Shown: positions 10,301-19,070, counted from the first letter of the stretch. The stretch is 64,000 bases of DNA from Mageeibacillus sp. UBA5439 (GCA_002427505.1 DIRJ01000038.1:30723-94722), one strand, 5' to 3'. Made by a program: numbers and translations. Notes: generated from the letters alone by a model not told the origin.

Positions 10301-11554
10301 GATGCACAGCTGGTCTTCATCTTCGGTCACACTCAGAGCCAGCAGTCCGCCTGCCAGGGAATCGACTTTTTCTTCAGGGTCTTCCGGCAGACCGTAACAA
10401 AGGAGTTGACCGTCGTCAACTATATATCCTTCCATGCCCAGAATCAGCTTGATCGGTTTGCCGGCCCGCGCCATTTCTTCGCTGGCCTCAAAAGCTGCGG
10501 GAAAACCCTGGACCACGCCATGATCTGTAATCGCTACAGCCCGATGCCCAAATTCTGCCGCCCGGCGGACAATATCAGCCGGATCAATTAAAGCGTCATC
10601 TTCACTCATCATAGAGTGGATATGAAGCTCTGCTCTTTTCTCCCCGGCATCATCTCTGCGCCGCTCACGCGGAGGCAGCAAACGGATGCCGCTGGCCTTG
10701 AGTTCGCATTCATTACGATAATGATTGAATTGAGTAGTCCCGCGCACACGCACTCTGCCACCTTTAAGCTGCGCTTGCAGACGCCCGGCAGTACCCTCGT
10801 CACAAAACAGCATTACCCGGACTGAACTTGTCTCATCAGTCACTGCGAACGACACGCGGGCGCTGTCATTACGGTTCATGAATACTTCAAAGAAACTTAC
10901 ATCTCCGCTGACATTAGCAGTCTTTATCTCAACACTGATATTTGCCGCAGCTGTATCCTTGAAACGTTGGCTCCAATCATTCCCCCAGATCAGCTTGCCC
11001 GTATTATTTTTCTTTTGGATTTCTTTCCGGCTCGCTTGAATTTTATTTTTCTGAGCTGTTTTAACAGAATTGTCAATTTTAACTTTGCACTTAGCGGCTG
11101 TATTCTCACTCAGGATTTTCTGAATGCTTTCAGCCATCTCTCTTGTTCGGGCCGTGTCTTCCCCTGCCAAAACATATATATTGTTAAGGCGATCATAGCT
11201 TAGGGCACCGGCAGGTAAACTGTAAGCTGTCCCCCCTGCGCTCTGCAAATGAGACAGCAGCCAGGGAATGAGTTCTTCACAATAGGAGGCATGAGCAGTT
11301 TCTGATTCAGTGGCAGCTGCATCAAGCTCATGAGAAATTATTACCTTGTTAAGATGATATTCCCGGGCTATCAACTGTTCACAGGAACTCAAAAGAAACG
11401 GGTCCGGATAAGATGTGCTGGAGATTTCAATTGTCAGTGAAGAAGGCGAACCGACCTTCACTGATTGGACCACACTGTCAGCAGCTATATCTGCCGCCAT
11501 ATACGTGGGCGCAACAAAATCAGCCATAAAAAGGCCAAGCTCATTAGATGCCAT
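7322..11554 (-). CDS. polC: DNA polymerase III alpha subunit, PolC type, with degenerate exonuclease region
   Basis: 1410 residues, normal PolC length. Order: N-terminal domain (about 1-190), OB fold (205-295), PHP domain first half (307-390, RAELHIHSMMSEDDA and AITDHG), an insert where the proofreading exonuclease normally sits (about 395-545), PHP second half (555-705), zinc-binding CPQC/CPEC (879-907), and the polymerase core with GSRGSVGSSF (852) and PDIDLNFSG (932-940, catalytic aspartates). GQHPGGMVVVP and LDILGHDDPSM are also intact. The C-terminal QIDLFSF is a beta-clamp binding motif. The insert lacks the FDxETTG, HNAxFD and HxAxxDA motifs of the DEDD exonuclease, so proofreading is probably absent (see findings). 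The ATG overlaps the end of ispG by 11 bases. Confidence 0.96.
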   Translation of the reverse strand: MASNELGLFMADFVAPTYMAADIAADSVVQSVKVGSPSSLTIEISSTSYPDPFLLSSCEQLIAREYHLNKVIISHELDAAATESETAHASYCEELIPWLLSHLQSAGGTAYSLPAGALSYDRLNNIYVLAGEDTARTREMAESIQKILSENTAAKCKVKIDNSVKTAQKNKIQASRKEIQKKNNTGKLIWGNDWSQRFKDTAAANISVEIKTANVSGDVSFFEVFMNRNDSARVSFAVTDETSSVRVMLFCDEGTAGRLQAQLKGGRVRVRGTTQFNHYRNECELKASGIRLLPPRERRRDDAGEKRAELHIHSMMSEDDALIDPADIVRRAAEFGHRAVAITDHGVVQGFPAAFEASEEMARAGKPIKLILGMEGYIVDDGQLLCYGLPEDPEEKVDSLAGGLLALSVTEDEDQLCIRTADREVCEYLIAKDDSERIRKLQDLAVLIDGRPLLLDRLESIRILRREGFKVEAGAPRVKFFMPYMLVPELKTFCESRFADQAFVSEFRDQINSAEDLKTNLDAFAALWQCLPEQKLTALNQQSGEINFQQRRQRKTRHNHIILLAKNQLALYNLYRLVSLSLTEQFYFKPRIPFSKLDFFRDDLIVGSACVSGEIYQGLLQLFRSKGQSYEQSKAALSESDLLERCKRYDYLEIMPKSNNQFLTKSDNPQYPPISNEGLEELNRLVIDLAEIVSLPVCATGDAHYLDAGDNVFRQIITAKRFGVEANESDPGLYFRTTEEMLAEFAYLGREKACEVVIENPAKIADLVEDGLRPFPSGSFPPQIDSAPDMLREKTYERAHALYGRKGKLPEQIEQRIERELKAIIGNGFSVMYYIAAQVVEQSNNDGYIVGSRGSVGSSFVATLVGITEVNPLAPHYLCPQCHYFEPVSDHSYGSGFDLPPRACPECGSNMHRDGHNIPFETFLGFDGDKQPDIDLNFSGFYQARAHSFIEKMFGKDYTFRAGTISAYAEKNSLGLVSSYFEKKDEVRPLVEKQRLAEKIVGVKQTTGQHPGGMVVVPNEYEIYDFTPIQYPANRRKEGVVTTHFDFNSMHDTLLKLDILGHDDPSMLKLLSDWTGVEVTDIPIPDPQVMSLFSGVEALGIESDDESEIGTLGVPEMGTFIVRDMIRDARPKTYDNIIQLSGLSHGTGVWAGNAQDLIKNGCCTIDNVIGCRDGIMTTLLSYNLPKKDAFAIMERVRKGRGMTEEQEQLMLSCGVPDWYIESCRKIQYMFPRAHAVAYTISALRIAWFKVYYPEEYYAAAFTIRGSFDSSYMLADQTAIERRMAALTVDGKQRLSPTDIKIYYTLELVREMLRRGISMLPISLEHSAATNFLVEDKGQIRPPLSSVPGISEKTSLPIVSEREKEDFLSIEDLKLRTGLNSAAIEELRLCGALDKLPTSTQIDLFSFIDQH

Positions 11555-12626
11555 GAGACTGCTCCGTCTCCTCCAGCAATTTATCTATCTCCGCCATCAA
11601 GGCAGGAATTGCATCTTTTTGACTGACCTTTGCTATAATTTCGCCCTTTTTAAATAAGAGGAAGAAGCCACGTCCACCTGCCAGGCCTACATCAGCTTCT
11701 CTGGCCTCACCGGGTCCGTTAACTGAGCAGCCCATCAGCGCAACAGTAAGCGGAGTTTTAATCTGAGCCAGCTTAGCATCCAGCTCCTGTGCCATGTTCA
11801 TCAGATCGACTTCAGTCCGGCCGCAGGTGGGGCAGCTGATCAGACGTACACCCTCCTCCCGCAGCTCTAAAGATTTGAGAATAGAAATACCGGCTTTAAT
11901 TTCTTCAATCGGATCAGCCGTCAAAGATACACGAATAGTGTCACCGATACCCTCGAGCAGAAGACTGCCGATACCAATGGCAGACCGGATGGTTCCTTCG
12001 CGCTCTGTGCCTGCTTCCGTTACTCCCAGGTGCAGCGGATAATCAAAATGATCGGAAAGTATACGATAGGTCTCTATCATCATCAGCGGTGACGGAGCTT
12101 TGGCCGAGACACAGATCTCTTCAAAGCCGTATTTCTCCAAAGCTTCACAGGCCAGCAGGGCTGAATAAGCTAAAGACTTGGAATTAACCCCATCATACTG
12201 ATCTCTGATTTCTTTGGAGATTGAGCCCGAGTTAACACCAACGCGAATCGGTACACTTCTTTTTCGCGCCAAACCGGCAATTTCGCGTATGCCCTCTTCT
12301 TCCCGCATATTGCCGGGATTAATTCTGATAGCATTTACGCCGGCACGAATTGACGCCAGTGCCAGACGATAATCATAGTGAATGTCTGCAACAACAGGGA
12401 TAGGAGAATGCAGGCAAATTTCCTTTAGTGCGGCTGCAGCTTCAGCATCAGGAACCGCCAGACGAATTATGTCGCAGCCGGCATCAGCCAGACGCGTTAT
12501 TTCGCCAAGAGATTTTTCAACATCGCGAGTGTCAGTGGTCAGCATTGACTGCACTGAAACCGGGGCCTTGCCGCCAACTCTAACCCCGCCTACCTGAACT
12601 TGTCTTGTCTCTCTTCTTTTTATCAT
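11544..12626 (-). CDS. ispG: 4-hydroxy-3-methylbut-2-en-1-yl diphosphate synthase IspG
   Basis: 360 residues. IspG converts methylerythritol cyclodiphosphate to HMBPP, the penultimate MEP-pathway step, using a 4Fe-4S cluster. The TIM-barrel half begins RRETRQVQVGGVRVGG and contains GCDIIRLAVPD and NAIRINPGN. The cluster-binding half shows SCPTCGRTEVDL and GCSVNGPGEA, giving the three conserved cysteines. The spacing (six bases after rseP, 11-base overlap with polC) puts it in the same operon as dxr. The pathway is filled in elsewhere in the window by ispD (48863-49600) and ispH (in the 23906-26413 fusion). Confidence 0.96.
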   Translation of the reverse strand: MIKRRETRQVQVGGVRVGGKAPVSVQSMLTTDTRDVEKSLGEITRLADAGCDIIRLAVPDAEAAAALKEICLHSPIPVVADIHYDYRLALASIRAGVNAIRINPGNMREEEGIREIAGLARKRSVPIRVGVNSGSISKEIRDQYDGVNSKSLAYSALLACEALEKYGFEEICVSAKAPSPLMMIETYRILSDHFDYPLHLGVTEAGTEREGTIRSAIGIGSLLLEGIGDTIRVSLTADPIEEIKAGISILKSLELREEGVRLISCPTCGRTEVDLMNMAQELDAKLAQIKTPLTVALMGCSVNGPGEAREADVGLAGGRGFFLLFKKGEIIAKVSQKDAIPALMAEIDKLLEETEQSHGI

Positions 12627-12632
12627 ATTAAA

Positions 12633-13964
12633 TCAAAATCCAAATATTCTTGAAACATCAAGATAAATCACCAATACAAACAGTGACAGGAAAACCACCA
12701 TGCCGGCAGTAGTAACGATCTTTTTGAAGCGGTCTGACAAAGGCTTGCGTTTAATCCCCTCCAGAGCCGCAAAAAGCAGGTGGCCGCCGTCAAGCGGCGG
12801 TACGGGCAGCAGATTGAAAAAGCCTACAGCAACTGAGAGCAGTCCAAAAAGCATTAATACATACTCAATTGCCTGTCTGAAAGTTGTGCTTTGCTGCACT
12901 GTTTCACTAACCATAGATACAATACCGATCGGTCCGGCCAGACTTTCACGCAAACCCAGCTGTCCGGAAGCCAGCATTCTGATACCAGCGATATTTGAGC
13001 GTATAACTGACCAGGGATAAACAAAGGTTTGTTCCACTATGTCTCCAAAGTTATGAGTTTGAGTTAAATACAGTCCCAGAGGCATATCAGAAGTGATGAC
13101 GGAAGGAGCTGATTCAACACGCATACGTTCACCATTACGGATAAGCTCTATCGTCAACGGTGTTCCGACAGAGGAAGCGATTATCTTGCTGATCCGTTCG
13201 CTATCGGAAAAAGCTATGCCTTCAATCGCAATCATCTCATCTCCTGCCTGCAGAACAGGATCAGCCTGGTTCGAATCCGGATCAACAGACTGAACTATAA
13301 AATGACCATTATCATCTAGATAGGTGATGCCGATCGCAGTTTGTTCAATCTTCTGCGGCGCCAGATGCAGCTCTCTCTTGTTTCCGCTTACCGCATCGCT
13401 ATATACGATATCCCAGTCAGAGCCGGGTACAGCGGCTGCCAGCGCCATCGACATATCCACAGCAGACCGGACCCGGTATCCATTAATCGAGACAATCTCA
13501 TCACCGGCCTTTATTTCAGACGCCTGAGACAGAAGAGTATTCTCCTCTATGGTGCTCAGCTGAGGAATAATTGCGCCGGTAAGATTGAACAAAATAAAAA
13601 TAGCCAGTAAGGCAGAGACAAAGTTGATAAATGGTCCCATGAATACGACCAGAGCGCGTCTCCACTTGGGGCGATTATAGAACAAGCCCGGATCATCCGC
13701 CTTGTACTTCAACTCTGCTTCGCCGTATTCTGCCTCTTCCTCTTCCTCTTCTCCGGCAAAACGTACAGAAGCGCCGATGGGTATGGCTTTAATGTTATAT
13801 TTAATGCCTTTTCTTTCCCACTCGAACAGTACCGGACCCATAAATATAGAAAATTCTTCAATTTTGAAACCCAGAGCTTTACCCATAAAAAAATGCCCTG
13901 ATTCATGTAAAACCATGATCAGACTTAAAATTAAAATTCCTGCTAAAATACCAAGAAGCGTCAT
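12633..13964 (-). CDS. rseP: RIP metalloprotease RseP (site-2 protease family, PDZ containing)
   Basis: 443 residues, a membrane-embedded zinc protease. The first transmembrane helix carries the zinc site MVLHESGHFFMG (HExxH). PDZ-type sequence lies in the middle (about 130-320: GDEIVSINGYRV and a second copy-like GDEMIAIEGIAF), suggesting two PDZ modules. The last helices hold NLLPVPPLDGGHLLF, the LDG motif that supplies the third zinc ligand. In Firmicutes this protein cleaves anti-sigma factors and remnant signal peptides. It lies between dxr and ispG as in many Clostridia. An acidic run (EEEEEEAEYGEAE, near residue 75) is inserted in the cytoplasmic loop. The ATG at 13964 follows GAGGAGAC. 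Confidence 0.93.
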   Translation of the reverse strand: MTLLGILAGILILSLIMVLHESGHFFMGKALGFKIEEFSIFMGPVLFEWERKGIKYNIKAIPIGASVRFAGEEEEEEAEYGEAELKYKADDPGLFYNRPKWRRALVVFMGPFINFVSALLAIFILFNLTGAIIPQLSTIEENTLLSQASEIKAGDEIVSINGYRVRSAVDMSMALAAAVPGSDWDIVYSDAVSGNKRELHLAPQKIEQTAIGITYLDDNGHFIVQSVDPDSNQADPVLQAGDEMIAIEGIAFSDSERISKIIASSVGTPLTIELIRNGERMRVESAPSVITSDMPLGLYLTQTHNFGDIVEQTFVYPWSVIRSNIAGIRMLASGQLGLRESLAGPIGIVSMVSETVQQSTTFRQAIEYVLMLFGLLSVAVGFFNLLPVPPLDGGHLLFAALEGIKRKPLSDRFKKIVTTAGMVVFLSLFVLVIYLDVSRIFGF

Positions 13965-13985
13965 TGAGTCTCCTCTAAAACTATT

Positions 13986-15227
13986 CTAAAGTGACTGCTT
14001 AAATTCAGAAGCATAGCTCCCAAATACCGCAAGCATAATTTGCTCGTGAACACTTATCATATCATCATATGATGCCATTCTTACACTGGATAGATTATGA
14101 AAATCATCTAAAACTTTCGCAACAATATCGAAGATTGTCACAAAAGAAATACGCCCACGCCGGAAGAGCAGATTAGCAGCTTCATTGGCGGAATTATACG
14201 CCAGAGGCAGCAGTCCGCCGCCGTGAACAGCTTCACGCGCCAGACGCAAAGAAGGGAAGGCAGCTTCATCCGGTCTCTCAAATGTCAGCATAGCCCGGGC
14301 AGGAGCAAAGGGATCATAAGCATAAGCTTCATCCCGTTCCAGTATTTCCGGAAAGGCCAGAGCCTGATGTATAGGCTGCTTCATATCAGGAGATCCTAAA
14401 ACCGCCAGGACACTGCCATCTTTGAAAGAAAGCATGGAATGTATCAGACTTTGCGGATGAATGACTACATCGATATCTTCTACAGGAGTCGCAAACAAAT
14501 GATATGCTTCAATAATCTCTAAACCTTTATTCATCAGTGTAGCCGAATCAATCGTAATTTTAGCACCCATATCCCAGGTCGGATGTTTGAGGGCATCTTT
14601 AACTTGTACAGTTGCCAATTCTTCACGAGAGTAACCCCGGAAAGGGCCGCCCGAGCAGCTCAGGAATATTCGCTTCCAGGAATTAAGAGGCCGCCCCAAA
14701 AGGCACTGCCAGATAGCAGAGTGCTCACTATCCACCGGAATAATGCTGGCACCGCAGCGGCGTGCTTCACTCATGACCAATTCACCGGCTGCAACCAGGG
14801 TCTCCTTGTTGGCAAGGGCAATCTTCCGTCCCAGACCTATTGCTTCCAGTACAGCTTCAAGACCGGCAAAGCCGACAATCGCAGCCACAACGGTATCTAC
14901 GCCACTGCAGCTGGCAACTGCGCAATTGCCTTCCCTTCCATACATAATCTCAGGTGCTTTTGCTGTAAGTGACAGGGTCTGCAGACGCTCCTTTAATTCC
15001 GCAGCGGTCGCTGCATCTCCTACACTGACCAGTCGCGGCTGAAAGTCTTCTATCTGCCTGATTAAGAGATCAATGTTCTTATTGCAGGACAAAGCTTGCA
15101 CCTGGTAAGAACATTCTTTAGCCACTGCCAGGGTCTGCCTGCCAATGGAACCGGTACTGCCTAAAATAGACAAACTCTGAGATTTGCTTACCGGTGTCTC
15201 ATAAGATAGTGGTAATACACTCTGCAT
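13986..15227 (-). CDS. dxr: 1-deoxy-D-xylulose 5-phosphate reductoisomerase
   Basis: 413 residues. Dxr makes 2-C-methyl-D-erythritol 4-phosphate, the committed MEP-pathway step. The NADPH-binding loop is ILGSTGSIGRQTL (about residues 21-33). The active-site segments NKETLVAAGELV and PVDSEHSAIWQCL are intact, and GAKITIDSATLMNKGLE carries the metal and substrate contacts. The ATG at 15227 falls right after the cdsA stop and has a weak ribosome site, so translation is probably coupled to cdsA. Family length is normal. Confidence 0.96.
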   Translation of the reverse strand: MQSVLPLSYETPVSKSQSLSILGSTGSIGRQTLAVAKECSYQVQALSCNKNIDLLIRQIEDFQPRLVSVGDAATAAELKERLQTLSLTAKAPEIMYGREGNCAVASCSGVDTVVAAIVGFAGLEAVLEAIGLGRKIALANKETLVAAGELVMSEARRCGASIIPVDSEHSAIWQCLLGRPLNSWKRIFLSCSGGPFRGYSREELATVQVKDALKHPTWDMGAKITIDSATLMNKGLEIIEAYHLFATPVEDIDVVIHPQSLIHSMLSFKDGSVLAVLGSPDMKQPIHQALAFPEILERDEAYAYDPFAPARAMLTFERPDEAAFPSLRLAREAVHGGGLLPLAYNSANEAANLLFRRGRISFVTIFDIVAKVLDDFHNLSSVRMASYDDMISVHEQIMLAVFGSYASEFKQSL

Positions 15228-15229
15228 TT

Positions 15230-16144
15230 CTACAAGAAGTTGTGTAGCAGGAGCGCCAGTATAAGCACAGCCGGCATCGTCCAGGACATGCTGTCAAAGC
15301 GATCCGTCAGACCGCCGTGTCCCGGCAGTATACTGCCAAAGTCTTTAATTCTGCACCAGCGTTTAATGGCTGACGCAAACAGGTCTCCTGCGGTAGATAT
15401 AAGACTCATCACCAGACCGACAGCGATGGCCAGAACAATGGAAAGCCAGACTGACATCTTCAGTTTCGGCCCCAGAAGCAGTGTGAAATAGAGCAGATAA
15501 AATATCCATGTGCCAACAATACCGCCTAAAGTACCTTCCCAGGTCTTTTTAGCGCTTATTTTGCCGGCCATCTTGCGCCGACCAAACAAACTACCGACAA
15601 AGTAGGAAAATGTATCAGAGATCCAGGGAGTAAAGATAGCTAGCAAGACCCAGTAGAATCCATCCGGAATACCATAGAATAGTGTAATTAATGCTGCCAG
15701 CGGCACGGTACTTGATAGTACAATAAAGACTTCAAAAACTGAAAAAGGCAGTTGTTCAACACCTTTGCTCAAAGCAGCCGCCAAAATCCAGATAAAATAA
15801 ACGCTCACCAGCACTATTACGTAGGCTGCAATTAAGCGTGGTGCTATGATGGGAGCAGCAACTCTCATACTTTTTGCCGGAATTCCCCGTACAAACCATC
15901 CTTTCGGAATAAAGTAAAGCATAGGAAGAACCAGTAGAATACTTGCCAAAGCAGGACCTCTATTACTCAGCTTGGGCAAACGTCGGGATAAAGCTCTGCT
16001 CTTTTCTAAAGTTGACAGGTAAGTAATAACAAAAAATAATAATAGTGGAATGAACGGCAGCCAATAACCGGGTATCAGGAATGCCAGCATGACCAGACCT
16101 ATCATCACAGCTGTTCTCACGCGTATTTGTAATTCCGAATTCAT
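15230..16144 (-). CDS. cdsA: Phosphatidate cytidylyltransferase (CDP-diglyceride synthase)
   Basis: 304 residues with about eight hydrophobic segments. The family signature lies near the C-terminus: SLISTAGDLFASAIKRW, then KDFGSILPGHGGLTDRFDS. KKTWEGTLGG upstream is also conserved. The enzyme makes CDP-diacylglycerol for phospholipid synthesis at the membrane. The ATG at 16144 follows GGAGGGG. The gene lies between uppS and dxr, the usual order frr-uppS-cdsA-dxr. Confidence 0.95.
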   Translation of the reverse strand: MNSELQIRVRTAVMIGLVMLAFLIPGYWLPFIPLLLFFVITYLSTLEKSRALSRRLPKLSNRGPALASILLVLPMLYFIPKGWFVRGIPAKSMRVAAPIIAPRLIAAYVIVLVSVYFIWILAAALSKGVEQLPFSVFEVFIVLSSTVPLAALITLFYGIPDGFYWVLLAIFTPWISDTFSYFVGSLFGRRKMAGKISAKKTWEGTLGGIVGTWIFYLLYFTLLLGPKLKMSVWLSIVLAIAVGLVMSLISTAGDLFASAIKRWCRIKDFGSILPGHGGLTDRFDSMSWTMPAVLILALLLHNFL

Positions 16145-16172
16145 AACCCCTCCGGGCGAAATCCGCCCCTGC

Positions 16173-16907
16173 TTATTCTTCTTCTATAGCGCCGAAACGG
16201 CGGTCGCGTTTAGCGTATGCCTCCAGAGCCTGATCCAGTGTTTTTTCAGTAAAATCAGGCCAGAGAACCTTGGCAAAGTAAAGCTCGGAATATGCTGCCT
16301 GCCAGAGCAGAAAGTTAGACAATCGCTGTTCTCCGCTGGGTCTTATAATTAAATCCGGGTCAGGAACATCAGGCAAATATAAATAGTCCCGAAACTTGTC
16401 TTCATCAAGATCATCCGGATCAAGTTCACCGTTTTGAACCGCGGCAACAATCTTTTTGCAGCTATCCGCTATTTCTCTTCTGCTGCCGTAATTAAAGGCC
16501 AGAATCAACTGTAAGTTCTTGCGATGTACAGATGTCGACTCAGCCTCAGCAATAGTAGCTTTCACCTGATCTGACAAACCATCTTTAACACCCGAAAACC
16601 GAATACGAATGCCCTCTTTTTCCATTTCGTCCCTGTACTTGTTGAAAAAATAAATGAAGAGGTCCATTATTTTTTCAATCTCCGCTTCCGGCCGCCGCCA
16701 GTTTTCGGTTGAAAAAGCAAAGACTGTCATGTAGTTTATCCGGCGTTTAATACACATGGCGCATAAGTCATACAATTTCTCAGCACCATAACGATGGCCG
16801 GCAGAACGGGCTAAGCCGCGTTTTTGCGCCCAGCGGCCATTGCCGTCCATAATAACAGCCAAATGCTGCAAAGGAGCCTTATTCTGCCTATAGTCGTCCT
16901 TTGACAC
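16173..16907 (-). CDS. uppS: Isoprenyl transferase (undecaprenyl diphosphate synthase)
   Basis: 244 residues from a GTG start at 16907. The cis-prenyltransferase motifs are complete: VIMDGNGRWAQKRGL with the catalytic Asp, TVFAFSTENWRRP, and the C-terminal LIIRPSGEQRLSNFLLWQ with AAYSELYF. It condenses isopentenyl diphosphate into the C55 lipid carrier used for wall synthesis, using precursors from the MEP enzymes encoded in the same operon. It starts six bases after frr. Confidence 0.96.
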   Translation of the reverse strand: MSKDDYRQNKAPLQHLAVIMDGNGRWAQKRGLARSAGHRYGAEKLYDLCAMCIKRRINYMTVFAFSTENWRRPEAEIEKIMDLFIYFFNKYRDEMEKEGIRIRFSGVKDGLSDQVKATIAEAESTSVHRKNLQLILAFNYGSRREIADSCKKIVAAVQNGELDPDDLDEDKFRDYLYLPDVPDPDLIIRPSGEQRLSNFLLWQAAYSELYFAKVLWPDFTEKTLDQALEAYAKRDRRFGAIEEE

Positions 16908-16912
16908 CAGGA

Positions 16913-17485
16913 TCAGATCTCCATCAGTTCTTCATTCTTCTCGCTGACAGCCAGATCTACAAGTTCCACATAGCGATCCGTCAGCTTTTGGATGTCCGCT
17001 TCTACCGTGTAATAAAGATTTTCTGAAATATCGCTGTCCTTCAGATACTTTTTATAAAGATCAATCGCTTCGCGGCGAATATTGCGTACTGAGACCTTGG
17101 CCTCTTCACCCATCTGGGAAACATCACGTGTCAGCTCCTGACGTCTTTCCTCTGTCAAAGGCGGGAAAACCAGCCGCAGGCTCTGCCCGTCATTCATCGG
17201 ATTAATGCCGATATTGGAAGCCTGAACAGCACGTTCCAACTCTTTTAAGAGGGTCTTATCCCAGGGAGTAATCATCAGCATACGTGCTTCAGGCACCTGG
17301 ATGTTAGCAACCTGGTTGAGCGGGGTTTCTGCTCCGTAATAAGAAACTGAAACATTATCCAGTACACGAGGATTTGCTCTGCCGGCCCGGATTGTCTGAA
17401 AATCACTTTTCAGCACAGATATGGTTTTTTTCATCTTTTCTTCAAACGGAACTAAAGACTTACTTGTATATTCTATATTAGCCAT
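16913..17485 (-). CDS. frr: Ribosome recycling factor
   Basis: 190 residues, normal length. The protein is the elongated RRF fold, with the signature stretches IRAGRANPRVLDNVSVSYYG and IQVPEARMLMITPWD and a C-terminal helical bundle. RRF splits post-termination ribosomes with EF-G. The ATG at 17485 has AGGAGGTG upstream. It stands 85 bases downstream of pyrH. Confidence 0.96.
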   Translation of the reverse strand: MANIEYTSKSLVPFEEKMKKTISVLKSDFQTIRAGRANPRVLDNVSVSYYGAETPLNQVANIQVPEARMLMITPWDKTLLKELERAVQASNIGINPMNDGQSLRLVFPPLTEERRQELTRDVSQMGEEAKVSVRNIRREAIDLYKKYLKDSDISENLYYTVEADIQKLTDRYVELVDLAVSEKNEELMEI

Positions 17486-17570
17486 CTTGCACCTCCTGTT
17501 CGCAGGATCAATTCAATACGAATTTCATTTTAACAAATTCAGCACTTCCCTGCTGAGTTACTTTTCATCT

Positions 17571-18284
17571 TTATTCTTCTTCGGCTGTTACCAGGGTACC
17601 AATCTGTTCACCATGCGCAATGCGCAGTATATTTTCCGGATCATTGAGATTAAAAACGATAAGTTCCATATTGTTGTCCCGGCAAAGCGCTGCTGCTGTC
17701 GCATCGATTACGTTTAGTTCCTCACTCAATACCTGACCATAAGTCAGCTTTGTATACATTATTGCATCGGCAAAAAGCTTAGGATCCTTATCGTAAACCC
17801 CGTTAACGAGAGTTGCTTTCAGAATTACGTCAGCGTTAATTTCAGAAGCACGTAATGCTGCTGCAGAATCTGTAGTGAAAAATGGGTTTCCGGTACCGCC
17901 GGCAAAAATCACCACACGTCCTTTTTCCAGATGACGCACAGCACGTTTGCGGATGAAGGATTCGCTGATTTTCGGCATTTCCACCGCATTCATAACCCGG
18001 GTGGCCACACCGGTCTGCTCCAGTGCATCGGACAAAGCCAGTGCATTCATAGTAGTTCCCAACATTCCGATCTGATCAGCTGTGACACGATCCATAGCTT
18101 TGTAATCGCGCCCGCGCCAAAAATTACCACCACCGACTACAATTGCCATCTCATAACCTTCAGCGTTCAGTTGAGCTACAACTTCACTGATTTTTATTAA
18201 AGTCTCGTTGTCAATGCCATTCTCTTTTTCACCGGCTAAAAACTCACCGGACAGTTTTAGCAGTATGCGCTGGTAATTCACCAT
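17571..18284 (-). CDS. pyrH: UMP kinase
   Basis: 237 residues from the ATG at 18284, which follows GAGAGG at seven bases. PyrH phosphorylates UMP to UDP. The amino acid kinase fold is clear: RILLKLSGEFLAG at the N-terminus, AIVVGGGNFWRGRD, and FAGGTGNPFFTTDSAAALRA. An open extension upstream (to 18332) would run through the terminator hairpin and lacks conservation, so I rejected it. The gene is separated from tsf by a bidirectional terminator. Confidence 0.96.
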   Translation of the reverse strand: MVNYQRILLKLSGEFLAGEKENGIDNETLIKISEVVAQLNAEGYEMAIVVGGGNFWRGRDYKAMDRVTADQIGMLGTTMNALALSDALEQTGVATRVMNAVEMPKISESFIRKRAVRHLEKGRVVIFAGGTGNPFFTTDSAAALRASEINADVILKATLVNGVYDKDPKLFADAIMYTKLTYGQVLSEELNVIDATAAALCRDNNMELIVFNLNDPENILRIAHGEQIGTLVTAEEE

Positions 18285-18313
18285 ATATTTACCTCTCGGA
18301 TTCATTTTTAAAT

Positions 18314-18349
18314 ATAAAAAAAGAAGGCTCATATGAACCTTCTTTTTTA
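18314..18349 (-). terminator. Rho-independent terminator between tsf and pyrH
   Basis: The stem AAGAAGG (18321-18327) pairs with CCTTCTT (18339-18345) around a loop CTCATATGAAC, and is flanked by A- and T-runs on both sides. On the minus strand it ends in a run of seven Ts, so it should end rpsB-tsf transcripts and set pyrH apart. Confidence 0.8.
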
Positions 18350-18359
18350 AGTCATATTC

Positions 18360-19010
18360 TTACTTGAGCTGAGCCGCTACCTCTTCGGCAAAGTTGCAGC
18401 AGTCTCTCTTCTCAAGACCCTCGCCCATCTCAAAGCGGACAAAGCGACGGACACTGATATTCTCGCCGATGATAGAAATCAGCTCTTTGACAACTTCATC
18501 AACGGTCTTGGAATCATCGCGGATAAAAGCCTGCTCCAGCAAACAGAAGTCTGCATAGTATTTCTCCAGTTTACCTGCAGCAATCTTGTCAATGATATGC
18601 TCCGGTTTTCCTTCCTTGCGGGCAGTCTCTTTAGCGATTTCAATCTCCTGGTCGATAACATCCTGGGGAACTTCTTCTCTTCTGACGTATTTAGGACTCA
18701 TGGCAGCTATCTGCATAGCGAGATCTTTCACCAATTTCCGAAATTCTGCATTTTTGGCGGCAAAGTCAGTTTCAATATTAACTTCAATCAATACACCGAT
18801 ACGTCCCTCACCATGTATATATGAATCTACGATGCCTTCTGCTGTAATGCGTCCTGCTTTTTTCTCAGCACTGGCTATGCCCTGTTCACGCAGCCATTTA
18901 ACAGCTGCATCCATATCGCCGTTTGTAGCGCTCAGAGCCTTTTTGCAGTCCATCATCGGGGCTCCTGTCATTCCTCTCAGTTCTTTTACCATTTGTGCAG
19001 TAATGTTCAT
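18360..19010 (-). CDS. tsf: Translation elongation factor Ts (short form)
   Basis: 216 residues from the ATG at 19010, which has AAAGGTGG six bases upstream; an in-frame GTG three codons earlier is inside that ribosome site. The N-terminal UBA-like domain reads ITAQMVKELRGMTGAPMMDCKKAL, and the core holds GGRIGVLIEVN-type sequence (GEGRIGVLIEVNIETDFAAKN). EF-Ts exchanges GDP for GTP on EF-Tu. The protein is about 80 residues shorter than the E. coli form, matching the single-core type of some other bacteria, and ends EVAAQLK. It follows rpsB by 60 bases. Confidence 0.95.
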   Translation of the reverse strand: MNITAQMVKELRGMTGAPMMDCKKALSATNGDMDAAVKWLREQGIASAEKKAGRITAEGIVDSYIHGEGRIGVLIEVNIETDFAAKNAEFRKLVKDLAMQIAAMSPKYVRREEVPQDVIDQEIEIAKETARKEGKPEHIIDKIAAGKLEKYYADFCLLEQAFIRDDSKTVDEVVKELISIIGENISVRRFVRFEMGEGLEKRDCCNFAEEVAAQLK

Positions 19011-19070
19011 ATTATCCACCTTTAATCTTGATAAACAATCTTGCTTGTATCATTAACAACTGTTCTGTAA

